From JAJECS01 sp965262745 (GTDB lineage: Bacteria > Chloroflexota > UBA11872), in assembly GCA_965262745.1 (NCBI GenBank), contig OZ253558.1, positions 2,418,001 to 2,482,000 on the forward strand: DNA of 64,000 nucleotides. The letters are read 5' to 3'. This document shows, piece after piece, positions 25,745 to 34,756 of this stretch; position 1 is the stretch's first letter, and each line of letters starts with the position of its first letter. Made by a program: the position numbers and the translations under genes. The notes beneath the pieces are model-generated. The model had not been told where the DNA came from. It ran no database searches and saw only the letters and a program-made list of their open reading frames with translations.

Positions 25745-27058
25745 TCACTCCGCGGCGTAGGCGCCATCGAGGAATTCCGCCAGGTGCATGACCTGTAGAT
25801 CGAGGCCCCGGCGGCGCGCGCCGGTGCGCAGGTGCAGGATGCAGCCGGGATTGCCCGACACGATGGTGCGAGCGCCGGTGGCCTGTATCGCGTCGAGCTT
25901 CTCGTCGAGGATTTGGAGCGACACCTCGGTGTCGGTGGCGCTGTAGAGACCCGCAGCGCCGCAGCAGACCGTGGGGTTGGCCGTCTCGACCAGCCTGACG
26001 CCGGGAATCGCGCCGATGAGGTCGCGGGGCTGCTGCGAGATGCCCTGGGCGTGGACCAAGTGGCAGGCATCCTGGTAGATCACGTCCCGCTCGACCGCGG
26101 CGGAGCCGCCGGGCGCCTCGATCTCTACGAGGAACTCGGAGAGGTCCCGGATCTTGGCGGCGAAGGCGTGTGCCCGATCGCGGTAGGCGGGATCCTCCGC
26201 AAGCAACTCGCCGTACTCCTTGAGCGTCGAGCCACAACCGGCGGAATTGACCACGATGGCGTCGTAGGCGTCCGCGTCGAAGGCGTCGATGTTGTGGCGG
26301 GCCAGGTCGCGGGCGGTCTCGCGCGCGCCGCCGTGCACGTGCAGCGCGCCGCAGCACTGCTGGTGTTCGGGAAGGTGAACGTCGCAGCCGGCGCGCGCCA
26401 GCACCCGCAGGGATGCCCGGTGCGCTTCGGCGAGCGCCAGCGACATGATGCAGCCGGTGAGAAACGCGACCCGGTGGCGGCGCTCGCCCTCGGCGGGGAC
26501 GAAGCGCAGGTCGCCGGCCTGTAGGAAGCGCGCCGACATTGGCGGCGACATCTCGTCCAGCCGCGCCAGCGGCGGCGCCAGCGTGTGCAGCAGCCGGCTG
26601 CGGCGCATCAGTGCCTGGATGCCGCTGCGCTGGTAGAGGCGCAAGCCCCGGCCCAACAGCCGCAGCGCGCGCGGGCGGGTGAAGACGTGCCGCAGCACCG
26701 CGTCGGCGATGCGGCGCGGCCGTGGCAGCAGACCGGCCTGCACGGTCTGCGCCCGCACGTCTTCGATGATCTCGCCGTATTTCACGCCCGAGGGACAGGC
26801 CGTCTCACAGGCGCGGCAGTCGAGACAGCGGAAGGTGTGTTTCAGAAACGTGGGACTGGCCAGGGACATGTGGCCCTCGGACACGGCCTTGGTGAGTTGG
26901 ATGCGACCGCGGGGCGAGTCCATTTCCAGCCGCAGCACGCGGTAGGTGGGGCACTCGTTGAGACACAGGCCGCAGTGCACGCAGGTGGCGATGGTGGCGG
27001 GGTCGGGCGCGTCGTGCTCGCTGAAGCCGACGCGCGCGGCCGGCGTGGCGACGCTCAT
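25745..27058 (-). CDS. glcF: Glycolate oxidase iron-sulfur subunit GlcF-like
   Basis: A 437-residue protein with two [4Fe-4S] motifs, CVHCGLCLNECP (about residue 22) and CLDCRACETACP (about residue 77), followed by two cysteine-rich CCG domains ending in HQQCCGALHVHGG and TVCCGAAGLYS. This is the architecture of GlcF, which passes electrons from the FAD subunits of glycolate oxidase to the membrane. Its ATG overlaps the stop of the FAD gene (ATGA), so the pair is coupled. With only one FAD subunit beside it, the substrate could be glycolate, lactate or another 2-hydroxy acid. Confidence 0.9.
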   Translation of the reverse strand: MSVATPAARVGFSEHDAPDPATIATCVHCGLCLNECPTYRVLRLEMDSPRGRIQLTKAVSEGHMSLASPTFLKHTFRCLDCRACETACPSGVKYGEIIEDVRAQTVQAGLLPRPRRIADAVLRHVFTRPRALRLLGRGLRLYQRSGIQALMRRSRLLHTLAPPLARLDEMSPPMSARFLQAGDLRFVPAEGERRHRVAFLTGCIMSLALAEAHRASLRVLARAGCDVHLPEHQQCCGALHVHGGARETARDLARHNIDAFDADAYDAIVVNSAGCGSTLKEYGELLAEDPAYRDRAHAFAAKIRDLSEFLVEIEAPGGSAAVERDVIYQDACHLVHAQGISQQPRDLIGAIPGVRLVETANPTVCCGAAGLYSATDTEVSLQILDEKLDAIQATGARTIVSGNPGCILHLRTGARRRGLDLQVMHLAEFLDGAYAAE

Positions 27059-28410
27059 GCGGCGTCCGCCAGAAACCGCCCGGGATTGAGCGTGCGGTGG
27101 GGGTCAAACGCTCGACGCAGCTCCCCGGCGAGCGCATGAGCGGCGTTGGCCGGGTCCGTTCCCCAGACATCCAGGCGGCGCTTGACGGCCGCAGGCGCCG
27201 CTTCAACCACGACCGCAGCATTGAACATCTGCGCGGCGCGGCGGAGGTCGTCGATCGCGCGGCAGATCGCGTCGCCGTCGCCGCCGGTCCAGCGCACCCG
27301 GCCCACGCCGCTCACGGCGTGCGCCGCCGCGCGCCACTCCAACCCGTGCTCCACGGCAATTTCGGCCGCCGACCCGAGCAACGATGGAATCTGCGACGAG
27401 AGCGCGCTCATGCGGCACACCGTGTACGGCGAGCCGTCCAGGTGCGGTTCCGCCACGGCCACCGCGTCGCGCCAGAAGTCGCGCTGGGCGCCGCCGTCCA
27501 GATGTCGGGGTGCGGTGCCGTTTGGCGCGAGGGCCTCGTGGACCATGGCGAGTTGGGCAGCAACCCCAGCGTCGGTGCCGGCAATGCGCACCGCCAGCAC
27601 CCAGGCTTGGTCGGGCGCCTCGGACGCCGCGACGAGCCGCCGATCCACGATGTCAACCGCCGTGGGCGCGGCCGGCAGGTTCACGATCGCTCCAACGGCT
27701 GCGCCGGCTTCAAGCACCGACGCATAGCCATAGACCGCCGTGCGCTCATGGGCCGGAAGCGGCGCAACCTTGAGATTGACGCGGGTGATAAGTCCCAGCG
27801 TGCCCAGCGCGCCGATATGGGCTTTGTGCAGGTCGTAGCCGGTCACGTTCTTGACCACCATGCCGCCCGCTTTCGTGATTGAGCCGTCTGGCCCCGCCAC
27901 TTCCGCTCCTATCACCAGATCGCGGAACGAGCCCGCGGCCACCCGGCGCGGACCCGACGTATTGGTAGCCATCAGGCCGCCAAGCGTGGCCGACGCTGCG
28001 AACGGCGGATCCAGGGGCAGGTGCTGACCTTCCTCGCGCAAACGCGCCTGCAGGGCGGCCAGGGTGATACCGGCTTGGACGCCCAGCGTCAGGTCCGCGG
28101 GCGTGTAGGCGACGATCCCATCGAGCGCGGTGGTGTCGAGCACCACGTCGACGCGCTCGGGAACGTTGCCCAGGGCCATCTGGGCGCCTGCCCCACGGGG
28201 GACGACGGCGGCCCCCAACTCGTCGCAGCGCGCCAGGACGGCGGCCGCCTCATCCGGGTGCGCTGGGCGGACGACGACGGACGGCGCAACCCCGTCGACG
28301 GCCAACGACGCAAGGTCGCCGGTGCGAATACGGTCGGGCGCTACGTCGCGCGCCAGCGCGGCCGCAATATCGCCGGCCGTCGCCACCGCCGCCTGAGCCG
28401 CAAGTGCCAT
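27055..28410 (-). CDS. glcE: FAD-binding oxidase subunit, GlcE/GlcD-like
   Basis: A 451-residue FAD_binding_4 (VAO/PCMH-type) protein. Visible motifs are PSVVVRPAHPDEAAAVL, VVPRGAGAQMALG (FAD pyrophosphate loop), LPLDPPFAASATLGG with LMATNTSGPRR, FRDLVIGAEV, and GGMVVKNVTGYDLHKAHIG, in the order expected for GlcE/GlcD. The C-terminal half holds the cap domain and ends RRAFDPHRTLNPGRF. It oxidises a 2-hydroxy acid to a 2-oxo acid, with GlcF as electron partner. The start at 28410 fits the family; a longer frame to 28563 would overlap divergent panC. The upstream text CATACT then seven bases to the ATG might give a leaderless transcript. Confidence 0.87.
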   Translation of the reverse strand: MALAAQAAVATAGDIAAALARDVAPDRIRTGDLASLAVDGVAPSVVVRPAHPDEAAAVLARCDELGAAVVPRGAGAQMALGNVPERVDVVLDTTALDGIVAYTPADLTLGVQAGITLAALQARLREEGQHLPLDPPFAASATLGGLMATNTSGPRRVAAGSFRDLVIGAEVAGPDGSITKAGGMVVKNVTGYDLHKAHIGALGTLGLITRVNLKVAPLPAHERTAVYGYASVLEAGAAVGAIVNLPAAPTAVDIVDRRLVAASEAPDQAWVLAVRIAGTDAGVAAQLAMVHEALAPNGTAPRHLDGGAQRDFWRDAVAVAEPHLDGSPYTVCRMSALSSQIPSLLGSAAEIAVEHGLEWRAAAHAVSGVGRVRWTGGDGDAICRAIDDLRRAAQMFNAAVVVEAAPAAVKRRLDVWGTDPANAAHALAGELRRAFDPHRTLNPGRFLADAA

Positions 28411-28461
28411 GATTGGCAGTATGGGGCGCCGCCAAGACCGGAACAACCGCCGGGGCGCAGC

Positions 28462-29376
28462 ATGATCGTCGCGCGCATGCGGGCCGAGTTGGCGGCGGCG
28501 CGCACGAGGCTCCCGGACCCTGTTGGCGCCGTGTTCACGATGGGCGGCTTGCACGACGGCCACTCGGCCCTGCTGCGGGCCGCGCGCCGCGAATGCGGGG
28601 CGGTGGTGGCCACCCTATTTGTAAATCCCAGCCAGTTCGAGACCGTGCAGGACGCCGTGACCTACCCCCACGACGAGGCGGCCGATTTGCGGCGGTTTGC
28701 CGACGAGGGCGTGGATCTGGCGTTCGTTCCGCCGGCCCAGGAGGTTTACGCGCCAGGATTCGCCACCCAGGTTTGCGCGCCGCGCCTGAGCGCCGTGCTT
28801 GAAGGGGCGAGCCGGCCTGGGCACTTCGACGGCGTCGCCACCGTGGTAACCCTGCTGCTCAACCTCACGCGGCCCGCGCGCTCCTACTTCGGCCAGAAGG
28901 ATTGGCAGCAAACGCGCGTGGTGCGGCAGGTGGTGGACGATCTCGCGCTCGGCGTGGACCTGCGCGTGGTGGGCACGGTGCGTGACGCCTCGGGCCTGGC
29001 CCTGGGCACGCGCAACGTGCGGCTGACGGCGGAGGGTTGTCTCGCGGCCCAGGCGCTGCACCGTGCGTTGACGGTCGGCGCCAGCGCCTGGCGCCAAGGT
29101 GAGCGGCAGGCGGAGCGTCTGGAGCAAGCCATGCGCCGCGAGCTGGAGGCCGAACCCGGCGTCAGCGCCGACTACGCAGTGGCGCGCCATCCCCTCACGC
29201 TGGGTGACCTGGATCCCGCGGCCCGCGGCGTCGCGCTGCTCGTGGCCGCTTGGGTTGAGGGGGTGCGCCTGATCGACAACCTCGTGCTCGGCGACGGCCT
29301 CGTCGATATCGACCCCGCGCCGCTGCTGGCCGACGCCGCGCGTGTCATTGGCGGCAATCTCCCGGCGACGGCGTGA
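28462..29376 (+). CDS. panC: Pantothenate synthetase
   Basis: A 304-residue PanC, which joins pantoate and beta-alanine using ATP in pantothenate/coenzyme A synthesis. Motifs in order: VFTMGGLHDGHSALL (HxGH nucleotidyl-transfer site; the family more often has PTMGALHxGH), TLFVNPSQFE, RPGHFDGVATVV, YFGQKDWQQTRVV and the KMSKS-like loop region DASGLALGTRNVRL (usually SGLAxSSRN). Length is typical. The ATG at 28462 is preferred over an upstream frame beginning at 28021 that lies antisense to glcE. Its stop overlaps the selB GTG (GTGA), so PanC and SelB are translationally coupled. No panB or panD is in view. Confidence 0.93.
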   Translation: MIVARMRAELAAARTRLPDPVGAVFTMGGLHDGHSALLRAARRECGAVVATLFVNPSQFETVQDAVTYPHDEAADLRRFADEGVDLAFVPPAQEVYAPGFATQVCAPRLSAVLEGASRPGHFDGVATVVTLLLNLTRPARSYFGQKDWQQTRVVRQVVDDLALGVDLRVVGTVRDASGLALGTRNVRLTAEGCLAAQALHRALTVGASAWRQGERQAERLEQAMRRELEAEPGVSADYAVARHPLTLGDLDPAARGVALLVAAWVEGVRLIDNLVLGDGLVDIDPAPLLADAARVIGGNLPATA

Positions 29377-31244
29377 CGGCCACGTCCGAGGCGCCGCAGG
29401 CGGCGACGATCGGCACGGCGGGGCACGTCGATCACGGCAAGTCGACCCTGGTGCACGCGCTCACCGGCATCGACCCGGACCGCCTCGCCGAAGAAAAAGC
29501 CCGTGGAATGACCATCGACCTGGGCTTCGCCTGGCTCACCCTGCCCAGCGGGCGCTCGGTGAGCTTGGTGGATGTTCCCGGGCATGAGCGCTTCATCCAC
29601 AACATGCTGGCCGGCGTCGGCGGCATCGACGCCTGTCTATTCGTCGTGGCCGCCGATGAAGGCGTGATGCCGCAGACCCGCGAGCACCTCGACATCGTGA
29701 CGCTGCTGGGCATCGACCGCGGCGTGGTCGCGCTGGCCAAGACGGACCTGGTGGACGAGGAATGGCTCGACCTCGTGCAGGAGGAGGTGCGGGAGGCGCT
29801 GGCGGCCAGCTCGCTGGCGCGGGCGCCCATCGTCCCAGTCTGCGCGCGCCTACACAGCGGGTTGGAGGCACTCCTTGCCACGCTCGACGAGGTCCTGGCG
29901 CAACCTCGGTCGCGCTTGCATACCGGCGGGCCGCGGCTGCCGGTGGACCGCGCCTTCAGCCAGCGCGGCTTCGGCACCGTGGTGACGGGCACGCTGGCGG
30001 GCGGACCGCTCGGCGTGGGTGATGTCGTCCACCTCTACCCGGGCGGCGCGCGAACGCGAGTGCGGGGCTTGCAGACGCATCGCGCGGCGGCGGAACGCGC
30101 CCTGCCGGGGCGGCGCGTGGCCGTGAACCTTGGCGGCGTGACCCCCACCGAGGTCCCGCGCGGCACGGTCGTCGCCGCGCCCGGCGCGGTTACCGAGACC
30201 CGGCGGGTGGACGCCACACTGCGCCTGTTGCCGTCGGCGCCGCGCGCCCTGAAGCCGGGGGAGCGCGTGGCCTGGCATTCGGGCACCGCCGAGGTGGTGG
30301 CGGCGCTGCGCTATCTCGAGGCTGACCCCATCCAGCCGGGAGCCGCCGGCTGGGTCCAGTGGCGGCTCGGCGCGGCGGTGGCCCTGCGCAAGGGCGATCC
30401 CTATGTGATCCGGCGACTCTCGCCGCCCATGACCATCGGCGGCGGCGAGATCGTGCGCGCGGCGGCCCGCCATGTCCCCCGCGGCGATCCCGGCGCGCTT
30501 GAGGCTCTCGAACGCGCCCGTCGGGCGGCGCCGGCCGAGTTGGTCGCTGCCGCCGTGGAAGCCGCCGGACCGCTGACGCCGGAGGAAATCGCCCGCCGCA
30601 CGGAGTTGACCCTGGACATCGTGACCGCGTGCGTGACCGACGCGCAGCGCCAAGGCGGGCTCAGCGTCATCGGCGGCTACGTCGCCGCGCCAGCGGCCAT
30701 TGAGACCCTGAGCCAGCGCATTCGCGCCCTGCTCGTGCCGCCCGGCGGACTGGTGCAGGCCGCGCTGCCCCAACAGCTCGGAGCCCCCGCGCCGCTCGTC
30801 GCGGCGCTGCTCACGCACCTGGCGGCAGACGGGCAACTTGTCCTAAGGGATGGGCGGGTCTTACCGCCCGGATCGGCGCCGCCGCCGGATGGGGTGGAGG
30901 CTGCCCGTCTGCTGGACGCGCTTGATGAGGGCGGCTTCGCGCCTCCCGACCTGACCGCCCTGGGCGCATCCCCCGAGCTCCTGGACGCCCTGGCCGCCGC
31001 GGGACAACTGGTGCGCATCACACCGACATTCGGCCTTACGCGGGCAGGCTATGCCCGCTGGCGACGGGCTATTGGCGAGGCGTTCGCGGCGAATGAGCGC
31101 GTGACGGTGAGCCAGCTCCGCGACCAGCTGGGTACAAGCCGCAAGTACGTCCTGGCGTTCCTGGAGCATCTGGACGCCCGCGCCGTAACCCGGCGGGTTG
31201 GCGAGGCCCGCATCCTGCTGGACCGTAGCTGGCTGCCGGATTAG
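29373..31244 (+). CDS. selB: Selenocysteine-specific translation elongation factor SelB
   Basis: A 623-residue SelB. The N-terminal EF-Tu-like GTPase has GHVDHGKS (17-24), the switch text EEKARGMTIDLGFAWL, VDVPGHERFIHNMLAG and ALAKTDLVD. Two beta-barrel domains follow, then winged-helix repeats ending in VTVSQLRDQLGTSRKYVLAF and TRRVGEARILL, the domain that binds the SECIS RNA. SelB delivers Sec-tRNA to UGA codons marked by a SECIS. GTG start overlapping panC. No selA, selC or selD is visible here, so they must lie elsewhere. Its presence supports the reading of 15783-16034 as a selenoprotein. Confidence 0.95.
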   Translation: MTATSEAPQAATIGTAGHVDHGKSTLVHALTGIDPDRLAEEKARGMTIDLGFAWLTLPSGRSVSLVDVPGHERFIHNMLAGVGGIDACLFVVAADEGVMPQTREHLDIVTLLGIDRGVVALAKTDLVDEEWLDLVQEEVREALAASSLARAPIVPVCARLHSGLEALLATLDEVLAQPRSRLHTGGPRLPVDRAFSQRGFGTVVTGTLAGGPLGVGDVVHLYPGGARTRVRGLQTHRAAAERALPGRRVAVNLGGVTPTEVPRGTVVAAPGAVTETRRVDATLRLLPSAPRALKPGERVAWHSGTAEVVAALRYLEADPIQPGAAGWVQWRLGAAVALRKGDPYVIRRLSPPMTIGGGEIVRAAARHVPRGDPGALEALERARRAAPAELVAAAVEAAGPLTPEEIARRTELTLDIVTACVTDAQRQGGLSVIGGYVAAPAAIETLSQRIRALLVPPGGLVQAALPQQLGAPAPLVAALLTHLAADGQLVLRDGRVLPPGSAPPPDGVEAARLLDALDEGGFAPPDLTALGASPELLDALAAAGQLVRITPTFGLTRAGYARWRRAIGEAFAANERVTVSQLRDQLGTSRKYVLAFLEHLDARAVTRRVGEARILLDRSWLPD

Positions 31245-31255
31245 GGCAATGGTTG

Positions 31256-31286
31256 CCGGTGGCCCAGGCTGCGTGCAGCCTGGGAT
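31256..31286. repeat. CCCAGGCTGC-GT-GCAGCCTGGG hairpin repeat, possible terminator
   Basis: A perfect 10-bp stem with a two-base centre (31263-31284), within GCCGGTGGCCCAGGC as at 16077. It lies 19 bases after selB and upstream of the convergent pgk stop, so it could stop transcription in either direction although no T-tract follows. Confidence 0.55.
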
Positions 31287-31356
31287 TTCGCCCCCCACCG
31301 CGCGCGCTCGCGGGTAATGACGGTCCAGCCCGGCATGCCCGAGCGCTGGCCGCCGC

Positions 31357-32532
31357 TCAAGCGTCCGGCAGCGCGGCCACCCCCGGTAGCTCGCGGCCCT
31401 CGATGAGCTCGAGCGTGGCGCCGCCGCCCGTGCTGAGATGGGCAAAGTCCTTGGCGCGGCCCGAGGCCATGGCAGCCGCGACGGCGTCGCCGCCGGCCAC
31501 GATCACCTGGGCGGGAAAATCCGCCAGAAGGTGCGCCAGCCCCAGCGTGCCGCCGGCGAACGGCGCCAACTCGTAGACCCCGACCGGCCCGTTCCAGAGG
31601 ACGGTCCGCGTGCCCGCGAGCACCTCGGCGTATGCCGCCAGCGACGCGGGACCGACGTCCAGGATCATGGCGTCGGGCGGCACCGCGTCCAGCGCCACGG
31701 TTTGGGGCACGGCGTCGGCGGCGACCTCGCGCGCGACGACCGCATCCACCGGCAGCACCAGCCGGCAGCCGGCCGCGGTGGCGGCGGCGCGAATGCGTGT
31801 GACCGCGTCGGTGGCGCTTTTCGCCCGGGACCGACCGATGGCGACGCCGTCCGCCGCCAGGAACGTGTTGGCCATCGCCCCGCCGAGGATCAGGATGTCC
31901 GCCGTGGTTGCCAACCGATCGAGCAGCGCGATCTTGTCGCTGATCTTGGCGCCGCCCACGATCGCCGCGAACGGCCTCGGCGGCCCGCGCACGACGGGGT
32001 CGAGCGCCTGCAGCTCGGCCAGCATGACGGGTCCGGCGGCGGCGGGAAGCACCCGCGCCAGCCCGGTTGTGCTGGCGTGCGCCCGGTGCGCCGTGCCGAA
32101 CGCGTCGTTCACGTAGCAGTCGGCCAAGCGCGCCAGCGCGCACACGTGATCCGGATCGTTGGCCTCCTCGCCGGCGTGGAAGCGCAGGTTTTCGAGCAGC
32201 AGGACCTCACCCGCCGCGAGGTCACGCGTCAGGCGCTCGACGTGGCCGCCCACGCTGTCGGGAGCCAGGCGCACCGGAGCGTCGAGCGTCTGCGCCAGGT
32301 GGTCCGCCACCGGCGCCAGCGACAGCTCGAGCCGCACGGATCCTCGTGGCCGGCCGAGGTGCGACGCCAGCACCACGCGGGCGCCGCGGTCGCGCAGCTC
32401 GCGGATGGTCGGCAACGAGGCGCGAATGCGCGAGTCGTCGCGAATGGCGCTCCCGTCCAGCGGCACGTTGAAGTCGACGCGAACGAAGACGCGCCGCCCG
32501 CGGACATCAAGGTCCGTCAGGCCGCGCTTCAT
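31357..32532 (-). CDS. pgk: Phosphoglycerate kinase
   Basis: A 391-residue Pgk catalysing ATP formation from 1,3-bisphosphoglycerate. N-domain motifs VRVDFNVPLDG, RIRASLPTIREL and VVLASHLGRPRG bind 3-phosphoglycerate; C-domain motifs FAAIVGGAKISDKIALLD, GGAMANTFLAADG, VLWNGPVGVYE and the glycine-rich STGGGATLELIEGREL bind nucleotide. Full length. It lies 42 bases downstream of gap on the same strand, forming the usual glycolytic gap-pgk operon; tpiA is 18 kb away. Confidence 0.97.
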   Translation of the reverse strand: MKRGLTDLDVRGRRVFVRVDFNVPLDGSAIRDDSRIRASLPTIRELRDRGARVVLASHLGRPRGSVRLELSLAPVADHLAQTLDAPVRLAPDSVGGHVERLTRDLAAGEVLLLENLRFHAGEEANDPDHVCALARLADCYVNDAFGTAHRAHASTTGLARVLPAAAGPVMLAELQALDPVVRGPPRPFAAIVGGAKISDKIALLDRLATTADILILGGAMANTFLAADGVAIGRSRAKSATDAVTRIRAAATAAGCRLVLPVDAVVAREVAADAVPQTVALDAVPPDAMILDVGPASLAAYAEVLAGTRTVLWNGPVGVYELAPFAGGTLGLAHLLADFPAQVIVAGGDAVAAAMASGRAKDFAHLSTGGGATLELIEGRELPGVAALPDA

Positions 32533-32574
32533 GCGGCGGGCGGATCGGCGACGGGCGGCACTGGGCGGTTGTGG

Positions 32575-33594
32575 CTAGACGGCGGCCGCCGCTGGCGTCG
32601 CTGCGGCGACCAGCGCCGCGGCATCGGCCACGCGGCAGGCGTACCCCCACTCGTTGTCGTACCACGCGGCGACCTTGGTCAGGTCGTCACCGATCACCAT
32701 GGTGCTCGCGGCCTCGATGATCGACGAGTGTGGGTCGCCTCGGAGGTCCACCGACACCAGCGGGTCGTCGTTGATCGCCATGATCCCCCGCAGCCGTCCG
32801 TCGGCCGCGTCACGCAGCGCGTCGTTGACCTCCGCCTCGCTCGCCGAGCGCTCCAGGTGCGCGACGAACTCGACGATGGAAACCGTGGGCACCGGCACGC
32901 GGTAGGCCGCGCCGTGCATGCGGCCTTCGAGCTCGGGGATGACCTGCCCGATGGCCTTGGCGGCCCCGGTTGACGTGGGGATGATGCTCATCGCCGCGGA
33001 GCGCGCCTCGCGCAGGTCGCCCGCCGGCCCGTCAACCAGCGCCTGCGACGCGGTGTAGGCGTGCACCGTGGACATCAGTCCCTTGCGCACGCCAAAGGCG
33101 CGATGCAGCGTGTCCAGCGGCGGCGCCAGGCCGTTCGTCGTGCACGAAGCGTTGCTCACGATGCGATGGGCGGTGGGATCGTAGCGGTCGTGGTTGACCC
33201 CCATGACGATGGTCAGGTCCGCCCCTTTGGCCGGCGCCGTAATCAGCACCCGGTCGGCGCCGGCGTCCAGGTGGAGCGCGGCGCGCTCGCGCTCGGTGCC
33301 GACGCCCGTGGCCTCGATGACGAGCTGCGCGCCCAGCTCGCCCCAGGGCAGCCGGTCCCATTCCCGCTGCGACGTGGTCGGTATGCGGCGGCCGTTAACG
33401 ACAAGGACCGCGCCGTCCACGGCCACCTCTCCCGGGAAGCGGCCATAATTGCTGTCGTAGCGCAGCAGATGGGCCAGGGTCTCGAGGTCAACCAGCTCGT
33501 TGATCCCCACGACCTCGACCTGCGGCTGCCGCTCCAGCAGAGCGCGAAATGCTTGACGGCCGATCCGCCCGAACCCGTTGATGGCTATGCGCAC
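32575..33594 (-). CDS. gap: Glyceraldehyde-3-phosphate dehydrogenase
   Basis: A 339-residue GAPDH. NAD-binding start VRIAINGFGRIGRQAF, catalytic cysteine C151 in SNASCTTNGLAP, the histidine-containing VHAYTASQALVD, the phosphate-site loop PTSTGAAKAIGQVIPEL and the C-terminal WYDNEWGY are all present. GTG 33594 places the canonical MRIAINGFG at the N-terminus and has GAGAGGG 6-7 bases upstream; the longer frame to 33729 is discarded. A TATACT box at 33636-33631 on the minus strand is a possible -10, without a clear -35. Divergent from the hopanoid operon. Confidence 0.96.
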   Translation of the reverse strand: MRIAINGFGRIGRQAFRALLERQPQVEVVGINELVDLETLAHLLRYDSNYGRFPGEVAVDGAVLVVNGRRIPTTSQREWDRLPWGELGAQLVIEATGVGTERERAALHLDAGADRVLITAPAKGADLTIVMGVNHDRYDPTAHRIVSNASCTTNGLAPPLDTLHRAFGVRKGLMSTVHAYTASQALVDGPAGDLREARSAAMSIIPTSTGAAKAIGQVIPELEGRMHGAAYRVPVPTVSIVEFVAHLERSASEAEVNDALRDAADGRLRGIMAINDDPLVSVDLRGDPHSSIIEAASTMVIGDDLTKVAAWYDNEWGYACRVADAAALVAAATPAAAAV

Positions 33595-33698
33595 GTCGTG
33601 CCCTCTCGCGCAGCGCCCGATCGCATGTCGAGTATAGGTGCGGGCCACTGACGGTGCCCGATTCTCTGGGTGTGTCCTCCGCCCCTCCAATCGCCGTG

Positions 33699-33718
33699 GG
33701 GCGGTTCGCGAACCGCCC
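33699..33718. repeat. 20-bp perfect palindrome GGGCGGTTCGCGAACCGCCC, copy 1
   Basis: The palindrome is identical to one at 52954-52973, with shared flanks (GGGG before, TTC after). Here it sits in the divergent region between gap and hpnC; the other copy lies between convergent genes, so it is better seen as a dispersed REP-like repeat than as an operator for one gene. Confidence 0.75.
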
Positions 33719-33835
33719 TTCTGGGCCACCCATGCGCTCGTGCAACGAAGGGCCGGCGCCCGGACGCCCGGGGGTGCGGGCGGCGCGGCTGATTTGGCCT
33801 AGAATCGTCGCCTACCTTGCAGAGTCCCGCTGGCG

Positions 33836-34753
33836 ATGCGCCCCACGATCGCGGCGGGCGGAGCCGCCATGTCGAGTGTGAAAGCCGCGCCCCAACCCGC
33901 ATCGTCGATCCCGGACGCCGTGCCGGACCGGGATGCGGTGATGGCGCGCGCCTCCGGCGAAAACTTCCCCGTGGCCCTCTGGCTGCTGCCGCAGGCCGTG
34001 CGGCGCCACCTGCTCGCCATCTATGGCTTCGCGCGGCTGGTGGACGAGTTGGGCGACGCGGCCGCCGGCGACCGCCTGGCCCTGCTCGACTGGCTGGACG
34101 GCGAAGTGTCGGCGATCTACGCCGCGCGGGCTCCGGCGCACCCGGTCATGCGCCGGCTCGTGGCCACCGTCCGCGCCGCGGACATCCCCGACGAGCCGTT
34201 CCGCCGCCTCATCCAGGCCAACCGCCAGGATCAAACCGTCCACGCCTACGAGACCTTCGAGGAGCTCGCGGCCTACTGCGAGCTCTCGGCCAACCCCGTG
34301 GGCCGCCTCGTGCTGCATGTCTTCGGCGCGTATACGGCCGAGCGTGTGTGGCTGTCGGACCAGGTATGCACCGGCTTGCAGCTCGCCGAGCACTGGCAGG
34401 ACATCGCCGAGGACTACGGCAGCGGCCGCGTCTACGTCCCGCGTGAGGACCTGGTGCGCTTCGACTGCCGGCCCGAGGATTTCGGGTTGGGGGTGGTCAC
34501 GCCCGAATTTCGCCGGCTGCTGGCGTTTGAGGTCGACCGCGCCGAGGCGCACTTGGATCGTGGCGCTCCGTTGAGCCGGCTGCTGCCCGGCACGGTCGGC
34601 CTGGCCGTCGGAGCGTTCATGGAAGGCGGGCGGGCCGCGCTCCAGGCGATTCGCGACGCCGACTACGACGTGCTCGCGCGGGCGCCTCGCCCGACGCTGC
34701 GGCACAAGGCGCGCGCGGTGCGCGCCCTGGCGCGTCTCTGGATGAGCTGGTAG
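33836..34753 (+). CDS. hpnC: Hopanoid biosynthesis HpnC, squalene/phytoene synthase family
   Basis: A 305-residue trans-isoprenyl diphosphate synthase-like protein. Motifs: RASGENFPVALWLLP near the start (HpnC signature), YGFARLVDELGD (first aspartate-rich region), and AEHWQDIAEDYGSGRVYVPRED (second). In the hopanoid route HpnD makes presqualene diphosphate and HpnC converts it to hydroxysqualene, which HpnE reduces to squalene. It opens the hpnC-D-E-shc-H cluster; hpnD begins three bases after its stop. An internal ATG at 33869 is an alternative start. TAGAAT at 33800-33805 may be a -10 box. Confidence 0.92.
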   Translation: MRPTIAAGGAAMSSVKAAPQPASSIPDAVPDRDAVMARASGENFPVALWLLPQAVRRHLLAIYGFARLVDELGDAAAGDRLALLDWLDGEVSAIYAARAPAHPVMRRLVATVRAADIPDEPFRRLIQANRQDQTVHAYETFEELAAYCELSANPVGRLVLHVFGAYTAERVWLSDQVCTGLQLAEHWQDIAEDYGSGRVYVPREDLVRFDCRPEDFGLGVVTPEFRRLLAFEVDRAEAHLDRGAPLSRLLPGTVGLAVGAFMEGGRAALQAIRDADYDVLARAPRPTLRHKARAVRALARLWMSW

Positions 34754-34756
34754 CCG

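Noticed and set aside
28021..28461. N-terminal extension of PanC
   Set aside because: It lies antisense to the FAD oxidase gene and is absent from the family; PanC homology begins at 28462.
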